DNA of 64,000 bases. It comes from Porodaedalea pini (lineage: Eukaryota; Basidiomycota; Agaricomycetes; Hymenochaetales; Hymenochaetaceae). The translations under genes and the position numbers were made by a program. Below, piece after piece: positions 35,328-47,900 of this stretch; position 1 is the stretch's first letter, and each line of letters opens with the position of its first letter. The DNA is taken from the NCBI GenBank assembly GCA_002794775.1, contig NBAY01000046.1, forward strand, positions 62,001-126,000, written 5' to 3'. The notes under the pieces were generated by a model. That model searched no databases, had not been told where the DNA came from, and worked only from the letters and a program-made list of their open reading frames with translations.

Positions 35328-36200
35328 TAGAGTTCCGGCGAGCGGCCAACCACTGCAGATCCCTCTAGAGGCCATCCGTTGCACATTCCAACAGCTATTG
35401 ACACGTACTGGACTCAGAATGATTTGCCTGATGCGTACCGGACACAGGATGATTTGCCCAACATCACATCAGCAGATCACTAGGAAGATCCCCCTGGCAA
35501 TTCGGGATGTACCAGAAAGCTTATATCATCGGAGTCAGTTGGGATGCATACCAGAGATCTGCCCGATGATGGGTGACGACTCACCAATTGGAGGATCTCA
35601 GTTCCGGTGGAGCTGCGATATGACCAGATGATGGACTGATGCAAATGGGGAAGTTGTTGCATGGACAGGTTTTCTTTTGAATTTCTATGTTTCTCTTACA
35701 TTCCAAATGTTTTCTCTCCGACGCTCTATGTTTCACCTGGTATGCACATTATACTCACTTTGGAATAATTTTCCTGTAGATAGATCTCTTGCACCTTGTA
35801 TTTAGGGACTTCCTTGTCGTAGGTAGCAAGGGAGGAAATACTACCGCAGAGTTCCCCTCAGATAGGGCAGCTTCCATGCATGCAGTTAGTCTCCGCAACA
35901 GTTAGTTTCGTGGCAACCTCGTCTTCAGTCTCATCTCTTGTCTTGTTTTCATTCTCGTCTCTGCTATTGCTATTGTCTCGCACCGGATTTGATATCTTGC
36001 TCATTCCGGCTCTGTACCGACACTCACATCACGTCCAGAGCACCTTTCAATATTGATGCATACCGACACATACCGACACGTACCGACGTGTACCGAGATT
36101 TTTCCCATGCTCATACTGAGCTTATATTTACTTCATAACTCAACGGAAACACGTCCCCAAACGAACTACCGATCCTAAACAACCCATACACAGGATCTAC
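35328..36200. mobile_element. 873-bp non-coding insertion in E4's 3' LTR
   Basis: Flanked by the 7-bp direct repeat agcggtg (35321-35327, 36201-36207). The ends read tagagttcc and ggatctac; with one shared base they give a short inverted match GTAGA/TCTAC. A taccgacac-type repeat lies at 36058-36095. This is a non-autonomous DNA element, possibly of a family with 7-8 bp duplications such as hAT; class uncertain. Confidence 0.75.
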
Positions 36201-36384
36201 AGCGGTGACCGTGGGACTATATTATCTAAGGTTACATAAACGAGCGGAATGGAACAAATGAAGGTCATGTGGAGGGAGTGTGAGAAATGATTGAAAAGAC
36301 GATTAAATATAATGAGAAGGATTGATTAAAAGAAAAGAAATGATAAAAGGAAAATAAAAGAAAGGAAAAGTTCGAGTCCTAACA

Positions 36385-39300
36385 TTACCCCCCCCTCAAG
36401 GTTGGGCGTCCCGACCAACCAAGATCGAGGTTGTCTGGCTCGGTGTCGATGAAGCGTGGGCGGAGTTGTTGGTGAGGAATGTCAAGTTTACAAGGAGCGC
36501 CAGGGTGTTTTCGATAGAATTCAGTGATCACCTCTTTTGCGTTCTCGCCGAAGTCCGTCTTGGGTTGCCAAGTCGGTTCATTGTATCTGACCCACTTGAC
36601 GAGGTACTGTAGCTTTCCTCGGTGCAGACGCGAGTCTAGAACCTCCTCGATCTCGTACTCCTCTTCGTTGTCGACGATGTCAGGAGGTGGCGGTGCTGGT
36701 TGTTTCTGGCTCTCGAAGAACGGTTCAACGGCGGGCTTCAGTAGGGCCTCATTGAAGACCAGGTGGACTTTTTTCCATTGCTTGGGGAGCTTGAGTTTGT
36801 ATGCGCTGGCTCCCACCTTGTCGATGATCTCAAAGGGACCGTACCATTTGTCGGCGAGCTTCTTCGTCGGCGAGTCTGTGTTGATGTTCCGCCCATTGAG
36901 GAAGACCTTGTCTCCAGCCTTGTACTCAACCGAAGTTCCTGCCGTCCAGTCGTGGTAATGCTTCATGTCGTCCACTGCCTTGACCAGGTTGTCCTTTGCA
37001 ACACGATGAGTCTCCTTAATGTGCTTTGCGAATTCTTCCGCCGACATGTTGGCAGACGAGGTTCGTGTTGTGTCAAAGCTCAAGGGGTGACGTCCTGTGT
37101 TCGCGTAGAAGGGGGACATCTTCGTTGCCGAGTGTTCGTGGTTATTGTATGCAAACTCCGCGAGAGGTAGCCAGTCCTTCCAGTCCGATTGCTGATGGTT
37201 AACAAAGAGTCGAAGATACTGTTCAAGCTCTTGGTTGACGCGTTCCGTCTGACCATCCGTCTGTGGGTGATACGCCGTTGACGGATTGCCTTTGATGTGC
37301 AGGAGCTTGTACAGTTCCTTCATCATTGATGCATCGAACTGCATGCCTCGGTCATGGATGATCTTCTTTGGCAAGCCGTGGAGACGGAAGACGTGGTCAC
37401 GGTACAACTGGGCCATGCCTTCCGCTGACAATTTCGTCATCATCGGGATTGCATGCATCTGCTTTGAGAACCTGTCCACAAAGACGCAGATCGCGTTGTG
37501 TCCCTTGGAGTCCGGGAGTTCTCCGATGAGATCGACTGTGACGACTTCCCAAGGAGCTTCCGGGACTGCATTTGGGTGAAGCGGCCTCGACCTCAACGCC
37601 CTCAGAGCCTTTGTCCGCTGACAGCGATTACACCCTCAGACATACGCTCGGACATCAGAGAACATTGATGTCCACCAGAAGTCTCGACGGACAAGCTCCA
37701 CCATTTTTGACGCTCCTGGGTGTCCCGCCAGAACCGAGTTGTGACATTCCCGCAATACGGCCTCCTTCATCGACGACAGCACGTACACTTTGCCTTTCAT
37801 GCGCCACAACCTGTCGACCTCTGTCATCCCCGTCGGCCTCTCCAACTCATCCTGCGCCCTCTGCGCATCACCCACTCGTTCCAACACCTCCTCATGCAAT
37901 GTCCTCACCACTCCATGATTCAGCCACTTGTCTTTGATGAACACAACATTGTCATTGTCATCCTTTCTCTCGTCATAGCCTGCCTTGCGCGACAGTAAGT
38001 CCGCCTTGCCTATTGTCTTCCCCGACTTGTGCTTGAGGTGGAAGTCGAATTCTTCAAGCTCTGTTCACCAGTGAGCTTGTCGATAGCTCAGCTTTTGTGC
38101 CGACCTGAAGTAGGTGAGGTTGGCATGATCGGACCAGATCTCGATGGGGTGATGGGCACCGAGGAGGTATTGCCTCCACTCCTTGAGCGCCGAAACGATC
38201 GCGAGCATCTCCTTGTCGTAGATCTCATAGTTCCGTTCCACTGGTAGGAGCGCTTCCGACCTGTAGGCGACCACCCTCCACTTGCCTTCCTGTTTCTGCA
38301 ACAACACGCCTCTGAGCGCGAAGTTTGATGAGTCCGCCTCAACGCGGAAAGGGCCCTCGTCATTGGCAATGGCCAGGACTGGAGGTGAGCAGAGATGTCG
38401 TCTCAGCTCCTCGAACGCTTCCTGCTGTTCGGTCTCCCATACCCAGTCCTTTTTACCTGTTAGCAACATCAGCGGATGGACTATCTTGCTGTAGTCCTTG
38501 ATGAACCGTCACAGCCAGTTGCCCATGCCGAGGAATTGCTGTAGCTGCTTGAGGTTTCGTGGAACCGGCCAGTCTGTGATCGCCTCTGTCTTTGCCAGGT
38601 CAGCCTTGATTTTGCCATTGCCGATGATGTGCCCAAGGTACTTCACAGTCTTAGCGTTGAACTCACATTTTTCTGGCTTCAGGTACAGGCCGTTCTCTCG
38701 CAAGATCTGAAGGACGCGCCTTGACGTCTCAATGTGTTCCTCAAGAGTTTGTGAGAGAATGAGGATGTCATCGAGATAGACAATGATCAAGTTGTCGTAG
38801 ATCAGTCCCTTGAAGATGTGGTTGACAAAGGCCTGGAATGTCGCCGGTGCGTTGCAAAGACCAAAGAACATGACAGTAGGTTCGAAGAGGCCCATATTCA
38901 TGTGAAACGCTGCTTTCCACTCATCACCTTTGCGGATCCGGACGTTGTAGTATCCCCATCGAAGGTCAAGTTTAGTGATGTACTTCGCTTTCTTGACCTT
39001 GTCGACAAGCTCGTTGATGAGAGGGAGGGGATACTTATTCTTGATCGTACCGTCGTTAAGTTTTCGGTAATCCTGGATCGGGTGTAGGGACTTGTCGGCC
39101 TTCTTGATGAAGAAGAAGGGGGAGGCCATCGGCGAGATTGACTTTCGTATGCGGCCTGACTTCAGGTTCTCTTCGAGGAAGTCCTTTAACGACTGCTGTT
39201 CCGTTGGTGTCAGCGGATAGATCTTGCAGTCGCTCGGCTTGAAGTCAGGTTTCAGATCAATGACGTGGTCCCAGGGGTGGTGTTCCGGTAGCTTCTCAAA

Positions 39301-40010
39301 TCCCTTCTCCGAGAAGATGTCGGCGTAGTCATTGAGATATGCGGGCCAGGACGCCTTGTCCATTCGCACTTCTCTCACCCCCCTCATCCTCCTCATCTCT
39401 TCCACGGCTTCCTCCACCTTCCTCACGTCCTCCTTTATGATCGTGCACTCCTCCGGGCAACGGGTGAATTCAATCAAACCCACCTTCCAGTCGACCTCCG
39501 GGTTGTGACGTCGAAGCCAATCGTAACCAAGGAAGATGTTTGACGATGCCAGCGATGTCACCACAAGGACAATCCTCTCCCTGTGGGGCCCAATCATAAG
39601 CTCGACGTCGATGTATTCTTCAATCAACCCGGCTTCATTGTGTGTGCCATCGGCATTGAGCACTGCAAGAGGCCGAATGTATCGTTTGGTTTCCAACCCG
39701 TATCGTTCGACGAACCTCATGTCGATGCATGATCCTGTGCATCCCGAATCTACGAGGGCATGCGCATCCACCTCTCTCGTCTCACCCGCTATGCTGTGTC
39801 CAACGTTCAGGAGGAGGTCCAGCTGGCGTCCGCCAGTTCCCCTCATGAACAATTTCTCTTCAATGTCTTCTTCATTCACACCAGTAGGGTCTTCATAGTC
39901 GGAAAAGTCATCGATGCCGTTTGCATCTAGATATTGTACAGGCGGTTGACTATATTTTAATGGATCCGAACTTGAAACCCTTGGAACTTCTCGGTCAGTC
40001 GTCCCAGTGG
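36385..40010 (-). pseudogene. E4 pol, three or more nonsense codons
   Basis: The full gypsy pol order is present, ending with the chromodomain and a TAA next to the LTR. TGA stops interrupt at 38509-38511 (after GMGNWL), 38065-38067 (after RQAHW) and 37636-37638 (after VRAYV). At the latter two, E2/E5 have CGA; at the first, E1 has CGA. The C-terminal 403-aa integrase-chromodomain segment (37596-36385) is open. Confidence 0.92.
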
Positions 40011-41425
40011 CTATGCCTGACCACTCGCAAAACCCTGTGAGTCAACGACCTCTTTGTCATCACCTTCTTCCTCCACGCAGTTCTCCACAGTCGACCTCCG
40101 AGTGTCTACGACTTCCTCGAATGCCGATTCCTTCATTGCCCCTAGTTCATCGGCGAGGAGGCAACGTTCGCCGGGTGCCATCATCTGTAGCATACGCTGC
40201 ACGATCATCTTCCCTTGCAGGCACGCATCCTTGAAATGACCAAGCTGGCCACAGATCCAGCACGCACATCGGTGTTGTGCTTCGTTCATGGAGACGTCCA
40301 TCGGCTGGCCAGCTCCTCCGAAGGTGATGCCTGTCGCATCGCGTTTGTCGACATGGGGGGCTGTCAACTGGTGACGAGCTGGGGGTCCATGCGGCTGCGG
40401 TGGGCGTGGTGGGGGCGGGAAGGCGCGGCCTCATTGGATGGCACGAATCTGTTGCTTGCCCCGGTCGATCTCGATTGCCTTCTTCTTCCAGTCTTCATAC
40501 ATCGTCGGGACTGGCGTTGACCGTAGTACCCCTCGCACCACTTTGATGTTCATTGCTCGCTTCAGCCGGTCACAGATGATGCTGTCATCTGTCAAACCCG
40601 CTCTTGTGATCACGATGTCGAGATCCTGGAAGAATTCGTCGGCGGTGAGGTCCTTCTGTACTTTAGTCCGGAACTTCGCCAGCGCCTTTTCCTTCCAGTT
40701 TGGATCGTCGAACGAGGCGTCCAGGCGCTCTTGGAATCTTGTCCAGCTGTCGGTGAAGGTTATGATGCCGGCCGTCGTTGATTCCTCTACGTAATTCTGC
40801 GCCCACATCGCTGCATTACCACCCTTCAGGTAGGAGAGAGCAACGTAGATCTTACTCTCCGATGTGGGGTATCTGTTTGGGTTTGCAGAGACGAAAAGAA
40901 GGACCTCACGCTTGAAGTCTAGGTAGTCGTCACCGCCAGTGAATTCACGTGGCTGGGCGACGTCTATGTTGGGGGTCGGAGGGTTAGCCGCCACAACCAG
41001 TGCAGGGGCGTTATTCGCCTGATGGGCGAAGGCATTTGCAACGATGGCTGCAATCTGCTCCATCTGCTGCTGACTGAAGCCTCCTGCCGACATTGCGGGC
41101 TCGGGTGTGGGCGTTGAAGGTTCTGGGGGGTCGGCGGTGAGGGGTCTCTGTTGGTTTCACGGTAGGGACCTGGGGTCGGTGGTAGGTTGATAGTTGACGT
41201 CGATGGTGCAGGTGACGATGGAGTGGCTGGGGGCCACCTGGCTCTCCTTCCTCGTTCGTCTGACAAATACCAGGTGTGTCGGATTTCACTCCACCAGATG
41301 TCGTGTGTGATGCCGCTATTGTTGGTCACGACGTAACTTGGTCGGTCTGGATCCCAACGGGCTGATGCAGGAAGGGCCCGTCACTGTTCATTGGTAAGAT
41401 CTATCTTGACGTTGGTGGAGGGACA
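40011..41425 (-). pseudogene. E4 gag, one TGA
   Basis: ATG at 41093 (MSAGGFSQQQMEQ); the capsid region is open to a TGA at 40431-40433, where E5 has CGA. The zinc-knuckle part continues to 40011. The upstream AUG-less extension is recognisable (NNSGITHDIWWSEIRH) but drops out of frame near 41130. Slippery site at 40035-40029. Confidence 0.9.
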
Positions 41426-42229
41426 GGGATCGGTTGTGCGTTTGATCCGGGGTTATGCCAACGTTGAATGGGTTCGTCAGCGAAATTGATGATGAGGCGG
41501 TAGGATCCAAGCGAGATCACAAATGAGATTGTCGTCGAAGTTTGTACTCGTCTGGTTACCCACGTCCACGTCAGGTGTGTGCTCCACCAGAGGCTAATTC
41601 GTAGAGCCAGGGTCAGGAAATGTCGGTTGAAATGTTTATGTAATACACAAACATCCTAAAACATCCGGGCAGGGTTGAGGGTTGTCATTTAGGGGGTTTA
41701 TACGTCAAGTCCATCAAGGGGAGCGCTCCTCTAGACCAAGTGAAGGCGAGCCGACAGCAACAACGTATGCTGGGGATGAGCCTGGGTGAGGTTCTGCTTT
41801 TATGTTAGGCGGGAGCCTGGGGGACGACTCGGACTGGGCAGGCCTCGGCTGACTATCGTCTGGGATGTGCTATACTCGAGCGTAGACTCAGGACACACTT
41901 ACTCAGGCTAGGTCGTCACAGAGGTAAGAGGATTAATACCAGTCTAAACTAATACAAGGGGAGCGAGTCTCACCTAGGTCGTCACGGAGGTAAGAGGAAA
42001 AGCAGAACAAGGAGTTCATGCGATTCCTGAGACCTCTTATAGCGGCAACCATGGGACTATATTATCTAAGGTTACATAAACGAGCAGAATGGAACAAATG
42101 AAGGTCATGTGGAGGGAGTGTGAGAAATGATTGAAAAGACGATTAAATATAATGAGAAGGATCGATTAAAAGAAAAGAAATGATAAAAGGAAAATAAAAG
42201 AAAGGAAAAGTTTGAGTCCTAACAGCAAC

Positions 42230-42791
42230 CACATTTTCCGTCTCCACGGCTTGCTGAAGAAGATCATCCATGACTGTGGCACACAGTTTGATGCATCAAT
42301 GATGAAGGAGTTGTATAAACTCTTACACATTGAAGGAAACCCGTCAACGGCATACCACCCACAAACAGATGGTCAAATGGAATGTGTCAACCAAGAACTT
42401 GAACAGTACCTTTGACTCTTCATTGACCATCGACAATCAGACTGGAAAGACTGGCTCCCTCTTGCAGAGTTCGCATACAACAACCGCAAACATTCAGCAA
42501 CAAAGATGTCTCCCTTCTACACAAACACTGGATGTCACCCAATGAGCTTCAACACAGTATGAACTTCCTCTGCCAACATGTCAGCAGAAGAATTTGCAAA
42601 GCACATCAAGGAGACTCATTGTGTCGCAAAGGACAACCTGATCAAGGCAAAAGACATGAAGCATTACCATGACCGAACAGCAGGGACATCAGTGGAGTAC
42701 CAGTCTGGCGACAAGGTCTTCCTCGATGGTCGGAACATCAGCACGGATGTGCCGACAAAGAAGCTAGCAGACAAGTGGTACAGACCCTTTG
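42230..42791 (+). pseudogene. E3 pol, integrase middle part
   Basis: Resumes exactly after the E4 duplication: HIFRLHGLLKKIIHDCGTQF ... YHPQTDGQ ... MSAEEFAKHIKETH, ending at ADKWYRPF where E5 inserted. HDCG in place of HDRG reflects CGT to TGT. Confidence 0.88.
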
Positions 42792-42965
42792 TGTTAGAAC
42801 CTGAACTTTCACCTTTTCCTTTATTTTCCCTTTTACCATTTCCTTTATTATATTCGTCCTTTTCATTATATTTACCCATCTTACACAATCATTCCCACAC
42901 TACCTTCATTCGTCCCATTCCCACTCGTTATGTAATGTTAGGTAATATAGTCTCACGGTCGTCGC

Positions 42966-43009
42966 TATATAAGGTCTCAGGAATCGCATGAACTCCTTGT
43001 TCTGCTTTT
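42966..43009 (+). promoter_or_regulatory. E5 LTR TATA box and predicted RNA start
   Basis: TATATAA at 42966-42972; gttctgctttt at 42999-43009 begins 33 nt downstream, the normal distance to a start site. This motif is the perfect complement of the primer site, which fixes the U3/R border at 42998/42999. Confidence 0.7.
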
Positions 43010-43099
43010 CCTCTTACCTCCGCGACGACCTAGGTGAGACTTGTCCCCCTTGTATTAGTTTAGACTTGTATTAATCCTCTTACCTCCGCGACGACCTAG
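43010..43099 (+). repeat. 24-bp perfect direct repeat in the R/U5 region
   Basis: cctcttacctccgcgacgac plus ctag occurs at 43010-43033 and 43076-43099. The same doublet exists in all the E-type LTRs, so it is an old part of the LTR. Confidence 0.9.
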
Positions 43100-43205
43100 C
43101 CTGAGTAAGCGTGTCCCGAGTCTACGCTCGAGTATAGCACGTCCCAGACGACAGTCAGCCGAGGCCTGCCCAGTCCGAGTCGTCTCCCGGGCTCCCGCCT
43201 AACAT

Positions 43206-43216
43206 AAAAGCAGAAC
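43206..43216 (+). promoter_or_regulatory. E5 primer-binding site for self-priming
   Basis: aaaagcagaac, one base after the 5' LTR. It does not begin with the TGG of tRNA primer sites but is the exact complement of 42999-43009. Confidence 0.85.
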
Positions 43217-43914
43217 CTCACCCAGGCTCATCCCCAGCGTAAGTCGTCGCTGTCGACTCGCCTTCACTCGGTCTAGAGGAGCGCTCCCCTCGACGGACTT
43301 GACGTGTAAACCCCCTAAACGACAACCCTCAACCCTGCCCGGACGTTTTCGGACGTTCGTGTATTACGTAAATATATCAACCGACATTTCCCGACCCTGG
43401 CTCTACGAATTAGCCTCTGGTGGAGCACGCACCTAACGTGGACGTGGGTAACAAGACGAGTCCAAACTTCGACGACAATCTCGTTTGTAATCTCACTCGG
43501 ATCCTACCGCCTCGTCATCAACTTCGCTGACGAACCCGCTCAACGTTGGCGTAACCCCGGATCGAACGCGCAACCAATCCCTGTCCCTCCGCCAACGTCA
43601 AGATAGATCTCACCGACGAACAGCAACGGGCCCTTCCTGCTTCAGCCCGTTGGGATCCAGACCGACCAGGCTACGTCGCAACCAATAATAGCGGCGTCAC
43701 TCACGACATCTGGTGGAGTGAAATCCGGCACAGCTGGTATTCATCAGACGAACGAGGGAGGAGAGCAAGGTGGCCCCCAGCCGCTCCGTCGTCACCTGCA
43801 CCGTCAACGTCTACGGTCAACCTACCACCGACCCCAGGTCCTTACCACGAAACCAACAGAGACCCCTCACCGCCGACTCCTCCAGAACCTTCGACACCCG
43901 CACCCGAACCCGCG
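43217..43914 (+). other. ATG-free gag leader with a conserved AUG-less reading frame
   Basis: No ATG occurs from the predicted RNA start (42999) to the gag ATG at 43915. A GTAAGT donor-like site follows the primer site (43240). From 43603 (KIDLTDEQQRALP) the gag frame is open and its protein sequence is shared with E1, E2 and E3, so it is probably translated. Confidence 0.7.
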
Positions 43915-44993
43915 ATGTCAGCAGAAGGTTTCAGCCAACAGCAAATGGCACAGATCGCGGCCATCGTTGCGAATGCCTTCGCCCATCAGGCGAACAACGC
44001 CCCAGCACCGGTCGCGGCCGCTAACCCCCCGACCCCCAACATAGATGTCGCCCGGCCACGAGAATTCACTGGTGGCGACGATTACCTCGACTTCAGACGT
44101 GAAGTCCTCCTTTTTGTATCCGCAAATCCAAGTCGATACCCTACGTCAGAGAGTAAGATTTATGTAGCTCTCTCCTACCTGAAGGGTGGTAATGCGGCAA
44201 CGTGGGCGCAGAACTACGTCGAGGAGTCGACAACGTCGGGGATCGTCACCTTCACCGACAGCTGGGAAAGATTCCAGGAACGACTCGACGCCTCGTTCGA
44301 CGACCCGAATCGCAAGGAGAAAGCGCTGAAGGATTTCCGAGATAAGGTTCAGAAGGACCTAACTGCGGACGAGTTCTTCCAGAAGTTCGATGTGATAATT
44401 AAGCGCGCCGAGTTGAAAGACGACAGCGTCATCTGCGATCGCCTCAAGCGGGCGATGAACATCGAGGTGGTCCGTGGAGTGCTAAGGTCGACGCCAGTCC
44501 CAACGAAATATGAGGATTGGAAGAACAAGGCGATTGAAATAGACCGCGGCGAACAGCAGATTCGCGCTATCCAACGAGGACGCGCCTTTCTTCCCCCCCT
44601 CGCCTACCACAACAAGCGCCCCCAGCTCGCCGTCAGGTAGCGGCCCCTCACGTCGACAGACGCGATGCGACCGGCGTCACCTTTGGAGGCGCTGGTCAAC
44701 CGATGGACGTCTCGATGAACGAGGCACAACGACGACGTGCTTGCTGGATCTGTGGTGGGCTGGGCCACTTTAAAGACAAGTGCCCACAAGCGAAACCGAT
44801 CATCCAGCGCATGCTGGAACTGATGGCGCCAGGCGAACGTCGTGTCCTCGCCGACGAGCTCGGAGCGATGAAGGAGTCGGCCTTCGAGGAAGTCGTAGAC
44901 ACTCGGAGGTCGACGGTGGAGGACTATGTGGAGGAAGAAGACGATAACGAAGAGGTCGTCGACTCGCAGGGTTTTGCGAATGGTCAGGCGTAG
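43915..44993 (+). pseudogene. E5 gag, frameshifted
   Basis: MSAEGFSQQQ start and capsid region as in E2. Around 44591-44598 (run of C) one base is missing relative to E2, so the frame ends at TAG 44638-44640. The zinc-knuckle part continues in another frame (44703-44993, CWICGGLGHFKDKC ... NGQA). The single lesion suggests inactivation after insertion. Confidence 0.9.
44969..44975 (+). promoter_or_regulatory. Predicted -1 frameshift site GGGTTTT (E5)
   Basis: G GGT TTT in the gag frame, 15 nt before the gag stop TAG at 44991-44993. Pol reads on in -1. Confidence 0.75.
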
Positions 44994-47900
44994 CCATCGG
45001 GGCGACTGACCGAGAAGAACAAGAGACTTCGAATCCGGATCCGCTAAAATATAACCAACCGTTTGTACAATACGTAGATGCGAACAACGTCGATGGTTTT
45101 CCCGATTACGAAGTCTCCACCGGTGTGAACAAGAATGAAGAGTACGAACAACTGTTCATGAGAGGAACTGGCGGACGCCAGCTGGACCTTCTCCTGACCG
45201 TCGAGCATGAAATAGCTGGTGAGGCGAGAGAGGTAGATGCGCATGCCCTTGTGGATTCGGGATGCACGGGATCCTGCATCGACGTCAGGTTCGTCGAGAG
45301 GTACGGGTTGGAAACGAAACGCTACATTCGACCCCTCGTGGTGCTCAACGCCGATGGCACGCACAATGAGGCCGGATTGATCGAGGAGTACGTTGACGTC
45401 GAACTCATGATCGGCCGTCATCGGGAGAAGATCGTCCTCGCAGTAACGTCCCTAGCGTCATCGAACATCTTCCTGGGGTACGACTGGCTTCGACGCCACA
45501 ATCCGGAGGTCGACTGGAAAACGGGCTCGATCGAATTCACCCGCTGTCCAGAAGAATGTGCGATCGAGAGGGAGCCGGTGGAGGACCTAGGCGAGGTGAA
45601 GAAGGTGGTGGAGCAGATGAGGAGGGTGAGTGAGATGCGAATGGACAAGACGTCCTGGCCCGCATACCTCAACGACTACGCCGACGTTTTCAGCGAAAAA
45701 GGTTTCGAGAAGCTGCCGGAACACCGACCCTGGGACCATGTCATCGACTTGAAGCCCGACTTCAAACCGAGCGACTGTAAGATCTACCCGCTCACGCCGA
45801 CTGAGCAGCAGTCACTCAAGGACTTCCTTGATGAGAACCTGAAGTCGGGTCGCATTCGACGGTCGATATCGCCCATGGCGTCGCCCTTCTTCTTCATTAA
45901 GAAGGCCGACAAATCGCTACGCCCCATCCAGGATTACCGTAAGCTCAATGATGGTACGATCAAGAACAAGTATCCCCTCCCTCTCATTGACGAACTCGTC
46001 GACAAGGTCAAGAAAGCGAAATACATCACTAAGCTTGACCTTCGCTGGGGGTACTACAATATCCGGATCCGCGAGGGTGACGAATGGAAAGCAGCGTTTC
46101 GCACGAACATGGGCCTCTTCGAACCGACGGTCATGTTTTTTGGCCTTTGCAACGCGCCGGCCACGTTCCAGGCCTTTGTCAACCACATCTTTAAGGACCT
46201 AATCTACGCGAACTTGATCATCGTATACCTCGACGACATCCTGATCCTCTCGGAAACCATTGAGGAGCATATCGACACGTCGAGGCGCGTACTCCAGATC
46301 CTCCGAGAGAATGGCCTGTACCTGAAGCCGGAGAAGTGCGAGTTTGATGCCAAGGTCGTCAAATACCTCGGCCACATCATCGGCAATGGAGAGATCAGGG
46401 CTGACCCGGCAAAGACGGAGGCGATTGCGAACTGGCCAGTCCCACGGAACCTCAAGGAGCTACAACAGTTCCTCGGCATGGGAAACTGGCTGAGACGGTT
46501 TATTAAGGACTACAGCAAGGTGGTCCGACCGTTGACGTCGTTAACGGGCAAGAAGGACTGGGTATGGGAGACCGAACAGCAGGAAGCGTTCGAGGAGCTG
46601 AGACGATGTCTCTGCTCACCTCCAGTCCTAGCCATCGCCAATGACGAGGGCCCTTTCCGCGTAGAAGCGGACTCGTCGAACTTTGCGCTCGGTGGTGTGT
46701 TGTTGCAGAAGCAGGAAGGGAAGTGGAGGGTGATCGCCTACAGGTCAGAGGCACTTGAACCAGCGGAACGAAACTACGAGATCTACGACAAGGAGATGCT
46801 TGCGATCGTTTCGGCGCTCAAGGAGTGGCGGCAATACCTCCTTGGCGCTCGCCACAAAATTGAAATCTGGTCCGACCACGCCAACCTCACCTACTTCAGG
46901 TCAGCGCAGAAGCTGAGCTATCGTCAAGCTCGCTGGCGAACCGAACTCGAGGAATTCGACTTCCACCTCGAACACAAGTCGGGGAAGACAATGGGCAAGG
47001 CCGACTTGCTGTCACGCAAGGCGGGCTATGATCAGGGCAAGGATGACAATGACGGCGTCGTGTTCATCAAGGAGAAATGGCTGAACCGTGGGGTGGTAAG
47101 GACGTCGCGTGATGAAATGTTGGAACGAGTGGGTGAGGCGCAGAGAGCGCAAGACGAGTCGGAGAGGCCGACGAATATGGTGAAGGTCGACGGGTTGTGG
47201 CGGATGAAAGGCAAGGTGTACGTGCCGTCGACGATGAAGGAAGCGGTATTGCGGGAGTACCACGACTCGACCCTGGCAGGACATCCTGGATCGTCGAAGA
47301 CGGTCGAACTGGTACGTCGAGACTTCTGGTGGGCGTCAATGTTCTCCGATGTCCGAACATACGTCCGAGGATGCAACCGTTGCCAACGGACGAAAGCCTT
47401 AAGAACGTCGAGGTCGAGACCGCTTCATCCTAACGCGATCCCTGAAGGTCCCTGGGAGATCGTCACGGTCGACCTAATCGGAGAACTCCCGGACTCTAAG
47501 GGACACAATGCAATCTGCGTCTTCGTGGACAGATTCTCGAAACAGATGCATGCCATCCCGACGACGACGAAACTGTCAGCGGAAGGCATGGCTCAGTTAT
47601 ACCGAGATCACGTCTTCCGCCTCCATGGCCTACCGAAGAAGATCATCCATGATCGAGGCACACAGTTCGATGCGTCGATGATGAAGGAGCTATACAAACT
47701 CCTACACATCGAAGGCAACCCGTCAATGGCATACCACCCACAAATGGACGGTCAGACGGAACGCGTCAATCAAGAGCTCGAACAGTACCTCCGGCTCTTT
47801 GTCGATCATCGGCAATCGGACTGGAAGGACTGGCTCCCCCTCGCAGAGTTCGCCTACAACAACCGCGAACATTCAGCGACAAGGATGTCACCCTTCTACG

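Larger units (their letters stand above)
35083..42224 (-). mobile_element. E4, minus-strand gypsy chromovirus in E3 integrase
   Basis: 5' LTR 41803-42224 (422 bp); 3' LTR 35083-36384, which is 422 bp once an 873-bp insertion and its 7-bp duplication are removed. Target duplication gcaac (35078-35082, 42225-42229). The design is as in E2, but gag and pol carry nonsense codons. Confidence 0.93.
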
